Shown: positions 5,884-13,012, counted from the first letter of the stretch. The stretch is 15,319 nt of DNA from Candidatus Aminicenantota bacterium (GCA_030639705.1 DAOWKX010000001.1:1-15319); one strand, 5' to 3'. Notes: generated by a model from the sequence alone, not told the origin. Translations and numbers: made by a program.

Positions 5884-8121
5884 CTAAATCAATAAATTGG
5901 TGAGTTTGCCAGTTGTTTTAAAATCATATTCCGGGTACTCATATAACGGAAACCGGGGCTCGGTTTCGCCGATGGAATACCCGAACAGGCCTTCGTACTC
6001 AGCAGGATCCTCACCCAATTCTTCCATCTGCCTTAAATACTCGCTGATTGATTTGGATTCAATAATGACCACCTTGCCCATTTTCCCAATAATCGGACTG
6101 TGGGACCGGGTATGATCATGATCGAATTCAAGGATCCGACGTCCGTACCGGGTAATCCCGATCACCCGGAAAGTCAGGCTTTTGCCCACACCGGGAAGGT
6201 TCAGCACGCTCCGATCCGTACTCAGGAAAGGGAGTCGGGCCGATTTTCTGATCTCGGCAATATTTTCTATCATCAACTCGGGATCCTGCCCAAACCGGGT
6301 AATAATTTCCTGAATATCTTCAGGCACCAGGCCCACCACTTTCTCCTCAATCTGTTCCTGAACCGCCCTGGCTATCGGTGCGTAATTAAAATGGTTTTCC
6401 ATGTAACCTTTAACAACAAATGTATAATAAGGTAGCACCCCAATTTCATTTAAAACCTGACGCAGCTTTGACCGGTGCCCCCGCCTGGACGACGCTGCAG
6501 TCAATACATGCTGGTTGGTGACCATCCAGCCGGCGGAACTCAAAAGTTCAACAGCTTCTCTGGCTTCAGGTGTGACTTCCATCGGGGATTCGAAATGGGT
6601 CTGGATAATAAATTGTTTGATGCCGATCCCGGATGCTTTTTCCCTGAAATCCGCTAAAATCTTGACCAGCTCGGGGGTGACTCGCTGGGGGAGATAAATA
6701 GGAAGCCGCGTACCCAGCCTGACCCGGACCATTTCTGCATATTTCTCTCCATCCTTTCGGTCTTTATTGGCCTGCTTTTTCTTCAGCGCCATTTCATAAA
6801 CTACATTCAGAATCCGGTCCAGTGATTTATCTGTACTCATTAAGGCATCACCACCGGTGATCAGAATATCCCTCAGTTGAGAGTCCTTTTCAAAGTATTC
6901 CATTAAGTATGATAATCTCTGTTCCCAGGTTTCATCGGGTTTCAATTTATTCAGGTTAAAATTCAAAATACCATTCTGGAAACTGTACATACGCTGACAG
7001 GAAGCACAAAGCCCGCCACAGGCACGTCCGATGGTATCGGGGATTAAGACGGCCACCTTTGGATAGCGGCGGTGGATATTATGTTGAGAGGGAAGCAGCC
7101 AGCCGGCCACATTCGGTTTCCCCGGCTGGACTTCATCTTCTTTCTCCCAGGCAACAATATGACCGAACTCATCCACCAGTTGCTGGCTGTATATCACATA
7201 ATGACGAATGGCTAGGTCTGCACCGATGGCAAAATAAGGGACCCGCACGTGCAATAATGCGAGATAATAGGGATTTACAAAAAAAGGAAGGCCCGCTTTT
7301 TCTGCCCGGCATAAAACCTTCATGGTATCCGGATCCAAGGAAAATCCCAGCATCTCATTTAACAGATCAGGGGATCGCACTGCAAAGTGAAGATGAAACC
7401 GACTCTCTTTCCACCATTCAAGGGTTTGCAAAAATTTATGCTCCTGAGACATACCGGTTTTGAATTTATAAATCGAATCCTTGATCTGACCCTGATCAAT
7501 TTTATTGATTATGATCTTGAGTATTCTGGCTCTGTTTTCCTCTCTCAACTTGATAATACGGGGATCCAATCCCGAGGGATACCGTTTCATCCAACCTTTT
7601 ACCTCCTCCTGGGAGGGAAGACTGGCCTGACTCTTGCCGGAAAATTGGCGGAATAACTGAAGCATGTCTTCAAAGAAGAAAGGTTTGGCGCCACCGGTAC
7701 CATGGTTAACTGCCAGCCAGATAAGTTTAATGGGATTGCTGATGGCAATCTCACCACGGAGATTCAGATCAGGAAATTCACGTCCGGCATTATCGATATA
7801 ATCCAGGATACGTATGGCTGCATAATCACACCATTGCAGAGACTCAAATACTTTAGGTCTCTCATCCGGCGCATATTCATTTCTGTAGAACTTCAGCACA
7901 TGGGGTTTATCCCGGATTTCTTCCATGACCCAGTTCTTTATACCCACCAGGGTTTCAATTTCATTCTTGGCATTCCTCATGATCTCTTCAAGCTTGGGAT
8001 TCTCTTTTGATAATTGGTTTAAAAGTTTATGAGATCGGACCGAAATCGCAATCTGATCCAGTTCGGCAATCTGTAATTTCACATCATCCCATCTTTTCTT
8101 CTTTTGTTCATTTCTATCCAC
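5884..8121 (-). CDS. Long KamA-family radical SAM / PLP aminomutase-like protein
   Basis: The enzyme would be a 2,3-aminomutase using a [4Fe-4S] cluster, S-adenosylmethionine and PLP. The radical SAM motif Cys368-x3-Cys372-x2-Cys375 follows RYPKVAVLI. Other KamA landmarks are ITGGDALMS (421-429), RLGTRLPIYLPQR (468-480), QTHFESPMEVT (507-517) and LPGVGKS (642-648), whose Lys647 is the expected PLP Schiff-base lysine. At the two positions where lysine 2,3-aminomutase has side-chain-binding aspartates I see Lys571 and Asn641, as reported for glutamate 2,3-aminomutase. The protein is 745 residues against roughly 400-470 for classical members. About 270 N-terminal residues, mostly helical, have no counterpart I recognise. 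The start is GTG at 8121 with AAGGAG (8133-8128) 6 nt upstream. The MFS gene follows directly. The family is certain; the substrate is inferred. Confidence 0.88.
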   Translation of the reverse strand: MDRNEQKKKRWDDVKLQIAELDQIAISVRSHKLLNQLSKENPKLEEIMRNAKNEIETLVGIKNWVMEEIRDKPHVLKFYRNEYAPDERPKVFESLQWCDYAAIRILDYIDNAGREFPDLNLRGEIAISNPIKLIWLAVNHGTGGAKPFFFEDMLQLFRQFSGKSQASLPSQEEVKGWMKRYPSGLDPRIIKLREENRARILKIIINKIDQGQIKDSIYKFKTGMSQEHKFLQTLEWWKESRFHLHFAVRSPDLLNEMLGFSLDPDTMKVLCRAEKAGLPFFVNPYYLALLHVRVPYFAIGADLAIRHYVIYSQQLVDEFGHIVAWEKEDEVQPGKPNVAGWLLPSQHNIHRRYPKVAVLIPDTIGRACGGLCASCQRMYSFQNGILNFNLNKLKPDETWEQRLSYLMEYFEKDSQLRDILITGGDALMSTDKSLDRILNVVYEMALKKKQANKDRKDGEKYAEMVRVRLGTRLPIYLPQRVTPELVKILADFREKASGIGIKQFIIQTHFESPMEVTPEAREAVELLSSAGWMVTNQHVLTAASSRRGHRSKLRQVLNEIGVLPYYTFVVKGYMENHFNYAPIARAVQEQIEEKVVGLVPEDIQEIITRFGQDPELMIENIAEIRKSARLPFLSTDRSVLNLPGVGKSLTFRVIGITRYGRRILEFDHDHTRSHSPIIGKMGKVVIIESKSISEYLRQMEELGEDPAEYEGLFGYSIGETEPRFPLYEYPEYDFKTTGKLTNLLI

Positions 8122-8203
8122 AGAATACTCCTTAATTATATTGGCTTTCTTTTTTTTCTTTTTTTACACCTGTTACGCCTTTTCATGGTTTAATTACTCA
8201 GAA

Positions 8204-8234
8204 GTTATACATAATGATACCATTAAAATATCAA
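8204..8234 (-). promoter_or_regulatory. Candidate promoter for the KamA-like/MFS operon
   Basis: On the minus strand TTGATA (8234-8229) is followed after 19 nt by TATAAC (8209-8204). The spacer is long and the match moderate. It would give an untranslated leader of about 75 nt containing a purine tract (complement of 8147-8167) before the ribosome-binding site. Confidence 0.3.
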
Positions 8235-8253
8235 ATTTTCCTGATTTTTTCGA

Positions 8254-8484
8254 TTGTTTTCTGTAAAATCTGTAAACAATAAAACAAGAAGTTACCAATT
8301 TTATCAGGAGATAAAGAAGATTTTAAAATATCTGGATCTCTGGCCTATACAATACCCACAACTACCTTCAGAAAAATCCCATCTTTATACTGATGTGCTG
8401 TCAAAACTGTCAACATCAAAACATTTATTTTTCAGTAATTTATTGACAATGAACAATAATTCCCATAATATTTCATTGAGATGA
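8254..8484 (+). pseudogene. Possible transposase C-terminal relic
   Basis: An open frame of 76 codons, entered through TTG without a ribosome-binding site, contains EIKKILKYLDLWPIQYPQLP (positions 19-38). This resembles the C-terminal tail seen in IS91-type (Y2) transposases, where an Ile-x2-Ile-Leu-x-His-Leu-Gly-Leu-Trp stretch is followed by prolines. The following YTDVLSKLSTS could be a decayed version of the downstream Ser-Gln-Leu-Pro segment of such proteins. An in-frame TGA at 8242-8244 cuts it off from any upstream part, and no catalytic domain is visible. The low-complexity remainder does not look like a working gene. The assignment rests on recall of the family tail and is tentative. 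Confidence 0.35.
8443..8471 (+). promoter_or_regulatory. Strong sigma70-type promoter for the small membrane-protein gene
   Basis: A perfect TTGACA at 8443-8448 is followed by a 17-nt spacer and TAATAT at 8466-8471 (4 of 6 matches to TATAAT). Transcription would start near 8478, giving a leader of about 108 nt before the ATG at 8586. Confidence 0.6.
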
Positions 8485-8585
8485 AAAAAGGAATCTCCTA
8501 TGTTGTCATTCAAGAATGCAACGTCATCTAAGAGGAAACATCAAGCAAAATTCAACTTATATAATTAAAAAAATAAGGAGGTCTC

Positions 8586-8987
8586 ATGTCAACCTTTCTC
8601 TTCTTAATCCTTGCTGTTATCTTCTTCGTGGTCTTCCAAGAATTAATGCTCTTCTTCGGATCAATATGGACTGTCTTTTCCCTTATCATTTTTGTGATTC
8701 TCGCTGTGGTCCTTATATGGGCCTTATTTTTCTTTGTTCACGGTCCATTGAGATGGTTAGCAGCACTGGCTCTGTATTTGGCTTGCGGCATAGTATATGT
8801 AATTAGGGATCTTCGTAAACCGGGTTTTCTCGGCCATTTTGGCCCTATTTCTCGTGATTATTTATCTCCAAAGATCAAAGTTACCATTCTATGGCCTTTT
8901 TATATGTTGTCCGATGCTATAAACCCTCCGTTCTTAGAATCAGGATATTCTTGGAAACGTGAAGGTCGCGATGGTGACGGGCTTTAG
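8586..8987 (+). CDS. Small multi-spanning membrane protein, no recognised family
   Basis: This 133-residue protein is very hydrophobic up to about residue 73. Membrane segments are likely near 3-18, 28-50 and 55-73. A polar C-terminal part of about 60 residues includes the aromatic stretch TILWPFYMLSDAINPPF (100-116). There is no cleavable signal peptide pattern and no cysteine or histidine cluster. The start is well supported: AAGGAGG (8575-8581) lies 4 nt before the ATG and a good promoter sits at 8443-8471. It is the only plus-strand gene in this part of the window and is flanked on both sides by transposase relics, which fits acquired or accessory DNA. I recognise no homologue and assign no function. 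Confidence 0.7.
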   Translation: MSTFLFLILAVIFFVVFQELMLFFGSIWTVFSLIIFVILAVVLIWALFFFVHGPLRWLAALALYLACGIVYVIRDLRKPGFLGHFGPISRDYLSPKIKVTILWPFYMLSDAINPPFLESGYSWKREGRDGDGL

Positions 8988-9000
8988 AGAGTATAGATGT

Positions 9001-9012
9001 GGGGTCAGGTCT
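9001..9012. repeat. Possible transposon-end motif GGGGTCAGGTCT
   Basis: This G-rich 12-mer lies about 30 nt beyond the stop of the Y1-transposase relic, in the 3' flank of that reading frame (AGACCTGACCCC on the transposase strand). Short sequences of this kind commonly sit beside Y1-type transposase genes and may be a terminal recognition site. Only one copy is visible in the window, so the assignment is by position. Confidence 0.35.
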
Positions 9013-9041
9013 AAAGAATAAAGATTTGTCGGAAAAGTTTT

Positions 9042-9281
9042 TCATTCCAATACTCGATGTCGAACTTCCTTGTTCACTCTTTCCACAATTTTCTTCATTT
9101 CCTTATTCTTCTCAACTTCCCGACCAAAATACCTCGTTAATACAGATACAGCTCCATAATCTATCTCCATTTGCTCCCCAATCTCACGAAGGCTCATCCC
9201 AGTGCATTTGCGTAACATATATACAAAAAGCTTCCTCTATGGATTCCCCTTTTTCATGCTTTTGATCTGTTCCTCACCGAT
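9042..9281 (-). pseudogene. C-terminal relic of a Y1 (REP-associated tyrosine-type) transposase
   Basis: Read on the minus strand, the frame gives IGEEQIKSMKKGNP, then an in-frame TAG (9239-9237), then RKLFVYMLRKCTGMSLREIG and GAVSVLTRYF, ending in a charged tail and TGA at 9044-9042. This matches the C-terminal DnaA-like helix-turn-helix extension of Y1_Tnp transposases, where GNPWRKL and YTGLSLREIG-type motifs are usual. The TAG stands where a conserved Trp (TGG) is expected, so a point nonsense mutation is likely. A further stop lies just upstream, and the catalytic HUH/Tyr domain cannot be found. It is a decayed fragment, probably not expressed. Confidence 0.7.
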
Positions 9282-9324
9282 CTATCCTGAATTGTCAAAC
9301 CCATCCCTTACTTACTCTGCTGTG

Positions 9325-9441
9325 TCAGCAGGTGGAAATCAAGGGAAATTGTGAGAGATTTGTGGCGAGCATCAAAAGCAAATTCCTATATTTATGTGAT
9401 AATAAAAATGACATCAAAAAGATAACTGAGATTTTCTTCAT
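9325..9441 (-). CDS. 38-codon ORF with a signal-peptide-like start (possible gene remnant)
   Basis: The frame opens MKKISVIFLMSFLLS, which looks like the start of an exported protein, and closes after 38 codons. Its ATG overlaps the stop of the preceding tiny frame as ATGA. No family is recognised. It may be the 5' end of a gene truncated when the neighbouring transposon decayed. Confidence 0.2.
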   Translation of the reverse strand: MKKISVIFLMSFLLSHKYRNLLLMLATNLSQFPLISTC

Positions 9442-9539
9442 GTTCTTTCTTTCTCCTCCAGAATCTTTTGAATTGCATCTTCGACGATTACCTCAAACTC
9501 AAAATACTCAACTTCGTTTGCTTCCACCACATCTTTCAT
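9438..9539 (-). CDS. 33-codon acidic ORF (possible gene remnant)
   Basis: The frame reads MKDVVEANEVEYFEFEV and ends DAIQKILEEKERT. It has coding-like composition, with Glu-rich amphipathic helix character, against very A/T-rich surroundings. There is no ribosome-binding site before the ATG at 9539. Helical ends of this kind occur in small DNA-binding or antitoxin-like proteins, but nothing here is diagnostic. Confidence 0.2.
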   Translation of the reverse strand: MKDVVEANEVEYFEFEVIVEDAIQKILEEKERT

Positions 9540-9697
9540 TTAAATATTTTTTTTAAAGAATATTTTTCAAAAAAAAATTTGGCTAAGTTATCTATATCAT
9601 GATTAATTCTGTATTTTTTCTTATTATTAAAAAAGTTGTGCGAAATTACTGAAGGCTTCAGATTATAAACTGTTAGTCCCTCCTACTTAAAAATCGG

Positions 9698-10729
9698 TCA
9701 ATCTAGATACACCCAATTTTCAAGATTTCCCCGATCGACAAACTGGCCGTTAACACATTGCAGTGGATCGTTATCTCGATTTGCTTTTGAAATGATGGTC
9801 TGCTCTCTGGAAAAAATCCCACGTATTTGGTACATCTGAAAAATATCTTCAGTCATCACCTCAAAATAGGATATGAGTTTATTTCCATAAGGGCTGTGAA
9901 CCCATATGGCAATATCAGACACTGTTCCGCTTTTTTTCTCTGAATGACCCAGCTCCTGGCCGGAAGTAACCCGGTTACCTATTTTAAAATGTGAATTGAG
10001 ATTAATATGATAAATGGTAATAGAAAATGCATCCAGCCCATCCGGTTGAATTCCCACCACAGTTCCTTTCCATAATGTGTTTCCTTCCCATTCGTCAGCC
10101 CAGCCAATAATGGTGCCATTTACAGGGGAATACAGTTTTACTGTGGACTTATTCACTCCATTTTTCGGATGAAAGTAATGCTTCATACTTCGGCAATCCT
10201 CAAAATCATCCGAATAATCATGTCCCTCTCCAGAGCGAAATCTGGAAATCCGATCAATTTTATCCAAGTCAATGCAATTGCTGTTGGCAAATTGGGGAAC
10301 CCCATCATTTTCAACATCATAGGTCACCCAAGCGTCCTGGGAGCCTGTTACCGTTCCTGTCATCGGTGTGCCTGAAGCAAATTCCCAGGTTCCAGAAAAA
10401 TTAATATCATCATCTGAAAACTCCATATGCAGGAGAATAAGCCCTATTCCACTTATCTCACCTGAGAGTTCCATTCGATTATCATCCACAGTACCTGTTC
10501 CTGAAACATCAATCTCTTTATTCAGTAAGCGAAAGCTAACCGCATGTTCGCTGTGATCAATATCCATAATATAAGCAGGATTGGGACCAACAGTCACATA
10601 ATAATGCCCTGAGTAATTGGAAATGTCGTTACATCCGATTATGGTCACAGAAATCAGGATCACCTGAACAATGAATCCCTTACAAAAATAAATTAAACTT
10701 TTCCTGAACTCTATATTTTTTTTATTCAT
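9698..10729 (-). CDS. Lipoprotein with a degenerate LytM/M23-like domain
   Basis: This 343-residue protein starts with a basic N-region and a hydrophobic stretch ending at lipobox IIGC, so Cys33 would be lipidated. Residue +2 is Asn, which would not retain it in the inner membrane under the enterobacterial rule. A beta-rich segment (about 40-130, GTGTVDDNRMELSGEISGIG-type) precedes an M23-like region. There GHDYSDD (169-175) supplies the His170-x3-Asp174 pair, SPVNGTIIGW (201-210) the first strand, Tyr240-His241 the YxHL-like site, and VTSGQELG (254-261) the usual turn. The HxH zinc and catalytic motif expected next is replaced by Asp272-Ile-Ala274. It is therefore likely to bind or regulate rather than cut peptidoglycan. 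The gene begins 40 nt after the S9 peptidase stop. Only a weak AAGAAA precedes the ATG. Confidence 0.65.
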   Translation of the reverse strand: MNKKNIEFRKSLIYFCKGFIVQVILISVTIIGCNDISNYSGHYYVTVGPNPAYIMDIDHSEHAVSFRLLNKEIDVSGTGTVDDNRMELSGEISGIGLILLHMEFSDDDINFSGTWEFASGTPMTGTVTGSQDAWVTYDVENDGVPQFANSNCIDLDKIDRISRFRSGEGHDYSDDFEDCRSMKHYFHPKNGVNKSTVKLYSPVNGTIIGWADEWEGNTLWKGTVVGIQPDGLDAFSITIYHINLNSHFKIGNRVTSGQELGHSEKKSGTVSDIAIWVHSPYGNKLISYFEVMTEDIFQMYQIRGIFSREQTIISKANRDNDPLQCVNGQFVDRGNLENWVYLD

Positions 10730-10769
10730 TTTCTTATTTGACTATATTTTTCAACTTTTAGACTGGTAA

Positions 10770-12893
10770 CTATTTTTTTGTATGTTTTTTAATGAATTGC
10801 TGGTTGCGAATCAGTTTTTCTGTATCATAAGGAGCCGGTTCACCCTTCAGGTATTTATGGAACCATTCCAAATGGGCATTGTAATACACCGGCATGGATT
10901 TGACATGATCGGGCCAGTGGCTATCATTTTTAAAAACAATCAGCCGTGAAGGTACACCCATTTTTTGCAGGTCTGTGAAAAATTGAAGGCTCTGGGTATA
11001 GGGAACCCGATAATCTCTCTCAGCGGTAATGACCAGACAGGGAGTCCTGAAATGTTTCACATAACTCGAAGCTGACTGCCGGGTATACACTTCTTTATTA
11101 TGCCATGGTGTGCCGCCCAGATCCCACTCCGGAAACCATAACTCTTCTGTGGCACTGTACATGGCATCCAGGTCATACAATCCCATCATGGCAGCCAGCG
11201 CTTTATATCGCTGGCTGTTACCTTCCAGCCACATGACCGCATAGCCACCCCAGGACCATCCCATGACTCCCATCCGTTTCTCATCCACATAATCCAGTTC
11301 AGCTAAATAATCCGTTACCCTGGCAATATCTTCCATGACCTTACCATTCCAATCAGTTGAAATTGCAGCCGTAAATTCCTGCCCATAACCGGTGGAGCCA
11401 TGTGGATTCGGAAAGGCCACGATATAGCCGGCTCCGGGATATACCTGCCAATCAAAGCGAAACGAATCAGACCACATCATTTGGGGCCCGCCATGAATAT
11501 TGATAATCAGCGGATATTTTTTCTCCGGATCGAAATTATAGGGTTTAACCACAAATACATGAACCTTTTGATCATTGGCACCCTTAATCCAGTGTTCCTC
11601 TGCCGGCCGGATATCCACTGTATTGCCAATTTCTTCGTGAAACGTAGTGAGAGGTTTCAGGCTGTTTCTTTTCCCGATTTGATAGTGCCAGATCTCATAG
11701 GGTTCTCCGACACTAGACCGGGTGAAGATCAGTTTTTTCCCATCCGGACTGATGACAAATTCCCGGATACTATGGCCTCTCAAGATTTTTTCCTGTCTCT
11801 TGGTTTTAAGATGAATCCGGTATAATGGACTGTACCCTGCTTCCATTACGGTATAATAGATATATCTGGAATCGTGTGACCAATGAAAATCACCAATCCA
11901 GTCATCAATACTTTCAGTTAAAACCTCACTCATCTTGGTTTCTCGGTTATATAGGGCCAGTCTGAATTTATCTGCTTCATAACCGGGGATCTGCTGGGTC
12001 AGATAAGCGATGTATTTTCCATCCGGTGAATATGAAGGTACTCCATCATAGGCCCTATTTTTTTGAGTAATGTTAATCGGAGTGAAGGATTTGACCTCCA
12101 GATCCACTAAAAACAAGTCACTGTTGGTGGAATTGGCTAATTTTTTGTCATGATTCCCACTGATACAGATTTCTTTTCCATCCGGAGAGACTGAAAATCC
12201 TGTGCTCCCTCCCGGAGAAAAAGGAGGATAATCTGTTTGACCGCCGGTGATAACATGAACTTTATTACTCGATAAATCAAGGTAAAACAGGTGGGTGTAT
12301 CGCCAATCACGATAGCTGGTCCAGTGACGGTACAACAAAGAATCGGCCAGGTGAGCCTGGACCACTCCCTCATCCAATTGTTTCTCCAGTCTTTGATTAC
12401 ACTGACCGTCGGCCATACATTCGGGGAACACCGATGAGGTAAAAAATATTTTGTCATTCAGAGGGGATATCATTGATGAGGAAACACCGGTATAGAAGTC
12501 TGACACTCTACGGCTTTCTCCCCCTGCCGGATTGATTTCCCAAATCTGAGAACCATCTTTTCGGGTGGATATAAAATAGATTTTTTTCCCATCTGCAGAC
12601 CAGATCGGATGAAAATCAGATTTTTCATGGACGGTCAGCTGAATCTGCTGTTCGGTCTTTAAATCCATTAAATGAATTTCGGAATTTCGCTTCCCTTTTT
12701 TCAATTCATAGGAGCTCACGGTAAAAAGCAATTTTTGCCCATCAGGAGAAATACTCAAACCGGATATTCCTTTTATCCGGTAGACATCCTCGAGAGTAAA
12801 AGCACGTTTATTTTTCATATCCCTGGTGTATGAGCCAACAGATAACATCAGGATCAGGGCAAAAATCAAACTGATTTTAACGTTTATTTTCAT
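10770..12893 (-). CDS. Exported S9-family (prolyl oligopeptidase / dipeptidyl peptidase-like) peptidase
   Basis: This 707-residue serine peptidase has an N-terminal signal-like segment (MKINVKISLIFALILMLSVG), a beta-propeller of WD40/PD40-like repeats (SPDG, SADG and SPDGK turns at about 45-415) and a C-terminal alpha/beta-hydrolase domain from about 440. The triad is visible: Ser547 in GWSWGGY (545-551), Asp627 in AERDYRVP and His659 in NDSHWP. HGGP (467-470) is the oxyanion-hole region. Such enzymes release dipeptides or acyl-amino acids from oligopeptides, here probably outside the cytoplasm. The ATG at 12893 is chosen because GAGGAGGG lies 5 nt upstream; a TTG at 12908 would overlap that ribosome-binding site. 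The gene has its own promoter and is followed by the lipoprotein gene. Confidence 0.92.
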   Translation of the reverse strand: MKINVKISLIFALILMLSVGSYTRDMKNKRAFTLEDVYRIKGISGLSISPDGQKLLFTVSSYELKKGKRNSEIHLMDLKTEQQIQLTVHEKSDFHPIWSADGKKIYFISTRKDGSQIWEINPAGGESRRVSDFYTGVSSSMISPLNDKIFFTSSVFPECMADGQCNQRLEKQLDEGVVQAHLADSLLYRHWTSYRDWRYTHLFYLDLSSNKVHVITGGQTDYPPFSPGGSTGFSVSPDGKEICISGNHDKKLANSTNSDLFLVDLEVKSFTPINITQKNRAYDGVPSYSPDGKYIAYLTQQIPGYEADKFRLALYNRETKMSEVLTESIDDWIGDFHWSHDSRYIYYTVMEAGYSPLYRIHLKTKRQEKILRGHSIREFVISPDGKKLIFTRSSVGEPYEIWHYQIGKRNSLKPLTTFHEEIGNTVDIRPAEEHWIKGANDQKVHVFVVKPYNFDPEKKYPLIINIHGGPQMMWSDSFRFDWQVYPGAGYIVAFPNPHGSTGYGQEFTAAISTDWNGKVMEDIARVTDYLAELDYVDEKRMGVMGWSWGGYAVMWLEGNSQRYKALAAMMGLYDLDAMYSATEELWFPEWDLGGTPWHNKEVYTRQSASSYVKHFRTPCLVITAERDYRVPYTQSLQFFTDLQKMGVPSRLIVFKNDSHWPDHVKSMPVYYNAHLEWFHKYLKGEPAPYDTEKLIRNQQFIKKHTKK

Positions 12894-12983
12894 ATCGACC
12901 CTCCTCAAATCAATTTTTCATTTTAACGAATTTTCTTTAAAAAAGCCATGTAAAAATTATTGATTCTGCATTGGTTTCAATTC

Positions 12984-13012
12984 ATTTTAAAAGCGAACAA
13001 TATCTATATCAA
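12984..13012 (-). promoter_or_regulatory. sigma70-type promoter for the S9 peptidase gene
   Basis: On the minus strand TTGATA (13012-13007) and TAAAAT (12989-12984) are separated by exactly 17 nt, 5 of 6 matches at each box. It abuts the stop codon of the upstream protease gene and gives a leader of roughly 85 nt. The S9 and lipoprotein genes could thus be transcribed independently of the protease gene. Confidence 0.55.

Larger units (their letters stand above)
8122..8585. other. 464-base divergent intergenic region
   Basis: This gap separates the minus-strand KamA-like operon from the plus-strand membrane-protein gene. It holds a candidate promoter for each side, a T/C-rich tract at 8147-8167, a degraded transposase-like reading frame (8254-8484) and a small repeat structure at 8391-8418. 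No RNA gene or terminator hairpin is evident. Confidence 0.6.
8988..9697. other. 710-base gap with mobile-element debris
   Basis: No intact gene is visible on either strand. From left to right it holds the motif GGGGTCAGGTCT (9001-9012), a minus-strand Y1-transposase C-terminal relic (9042-9281), two tiny minus-strand frames joined by ATGA (9325-9539), and very A/T-rich sequence with runs of A and T (9540-9640). A 13-bp palindrome, CTGAAG-g-CTTCAG, lies at 9649-9661. No convincing terminator is present. Confidence 0.6.

Noticed and set aside
7059..7463. 134-codon plus-strand ORF
   Set aside because: It lies wholly inside the KamA-like coding region on the other strand, which has clear motifs and a good ribosome-binding site. 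The plus-strand translation shows no recognisable domain.
8147..8167. T-rich tract as a terminator for plus-strand transcription
   Set aside because: There is no plus-strand gene upstream and no hairpin before the tract. It lies in the leader of the minus-strand operon.
9649..9661. Palindrome CTGAAG-g-CTTCAG as a terminator of the lipoprotein gene
   Set aside because: A one-base centre cannot form a stable hairpin without opening to a four-base stem, and the T-run on the minus strand is about 15 nt further on.
11400..11825. 141-codon plus-strand ORF
   Set aside because: Antisense shadow of the S9 peptidase, overlapping the coding sequence around its catalytic domain boundary.
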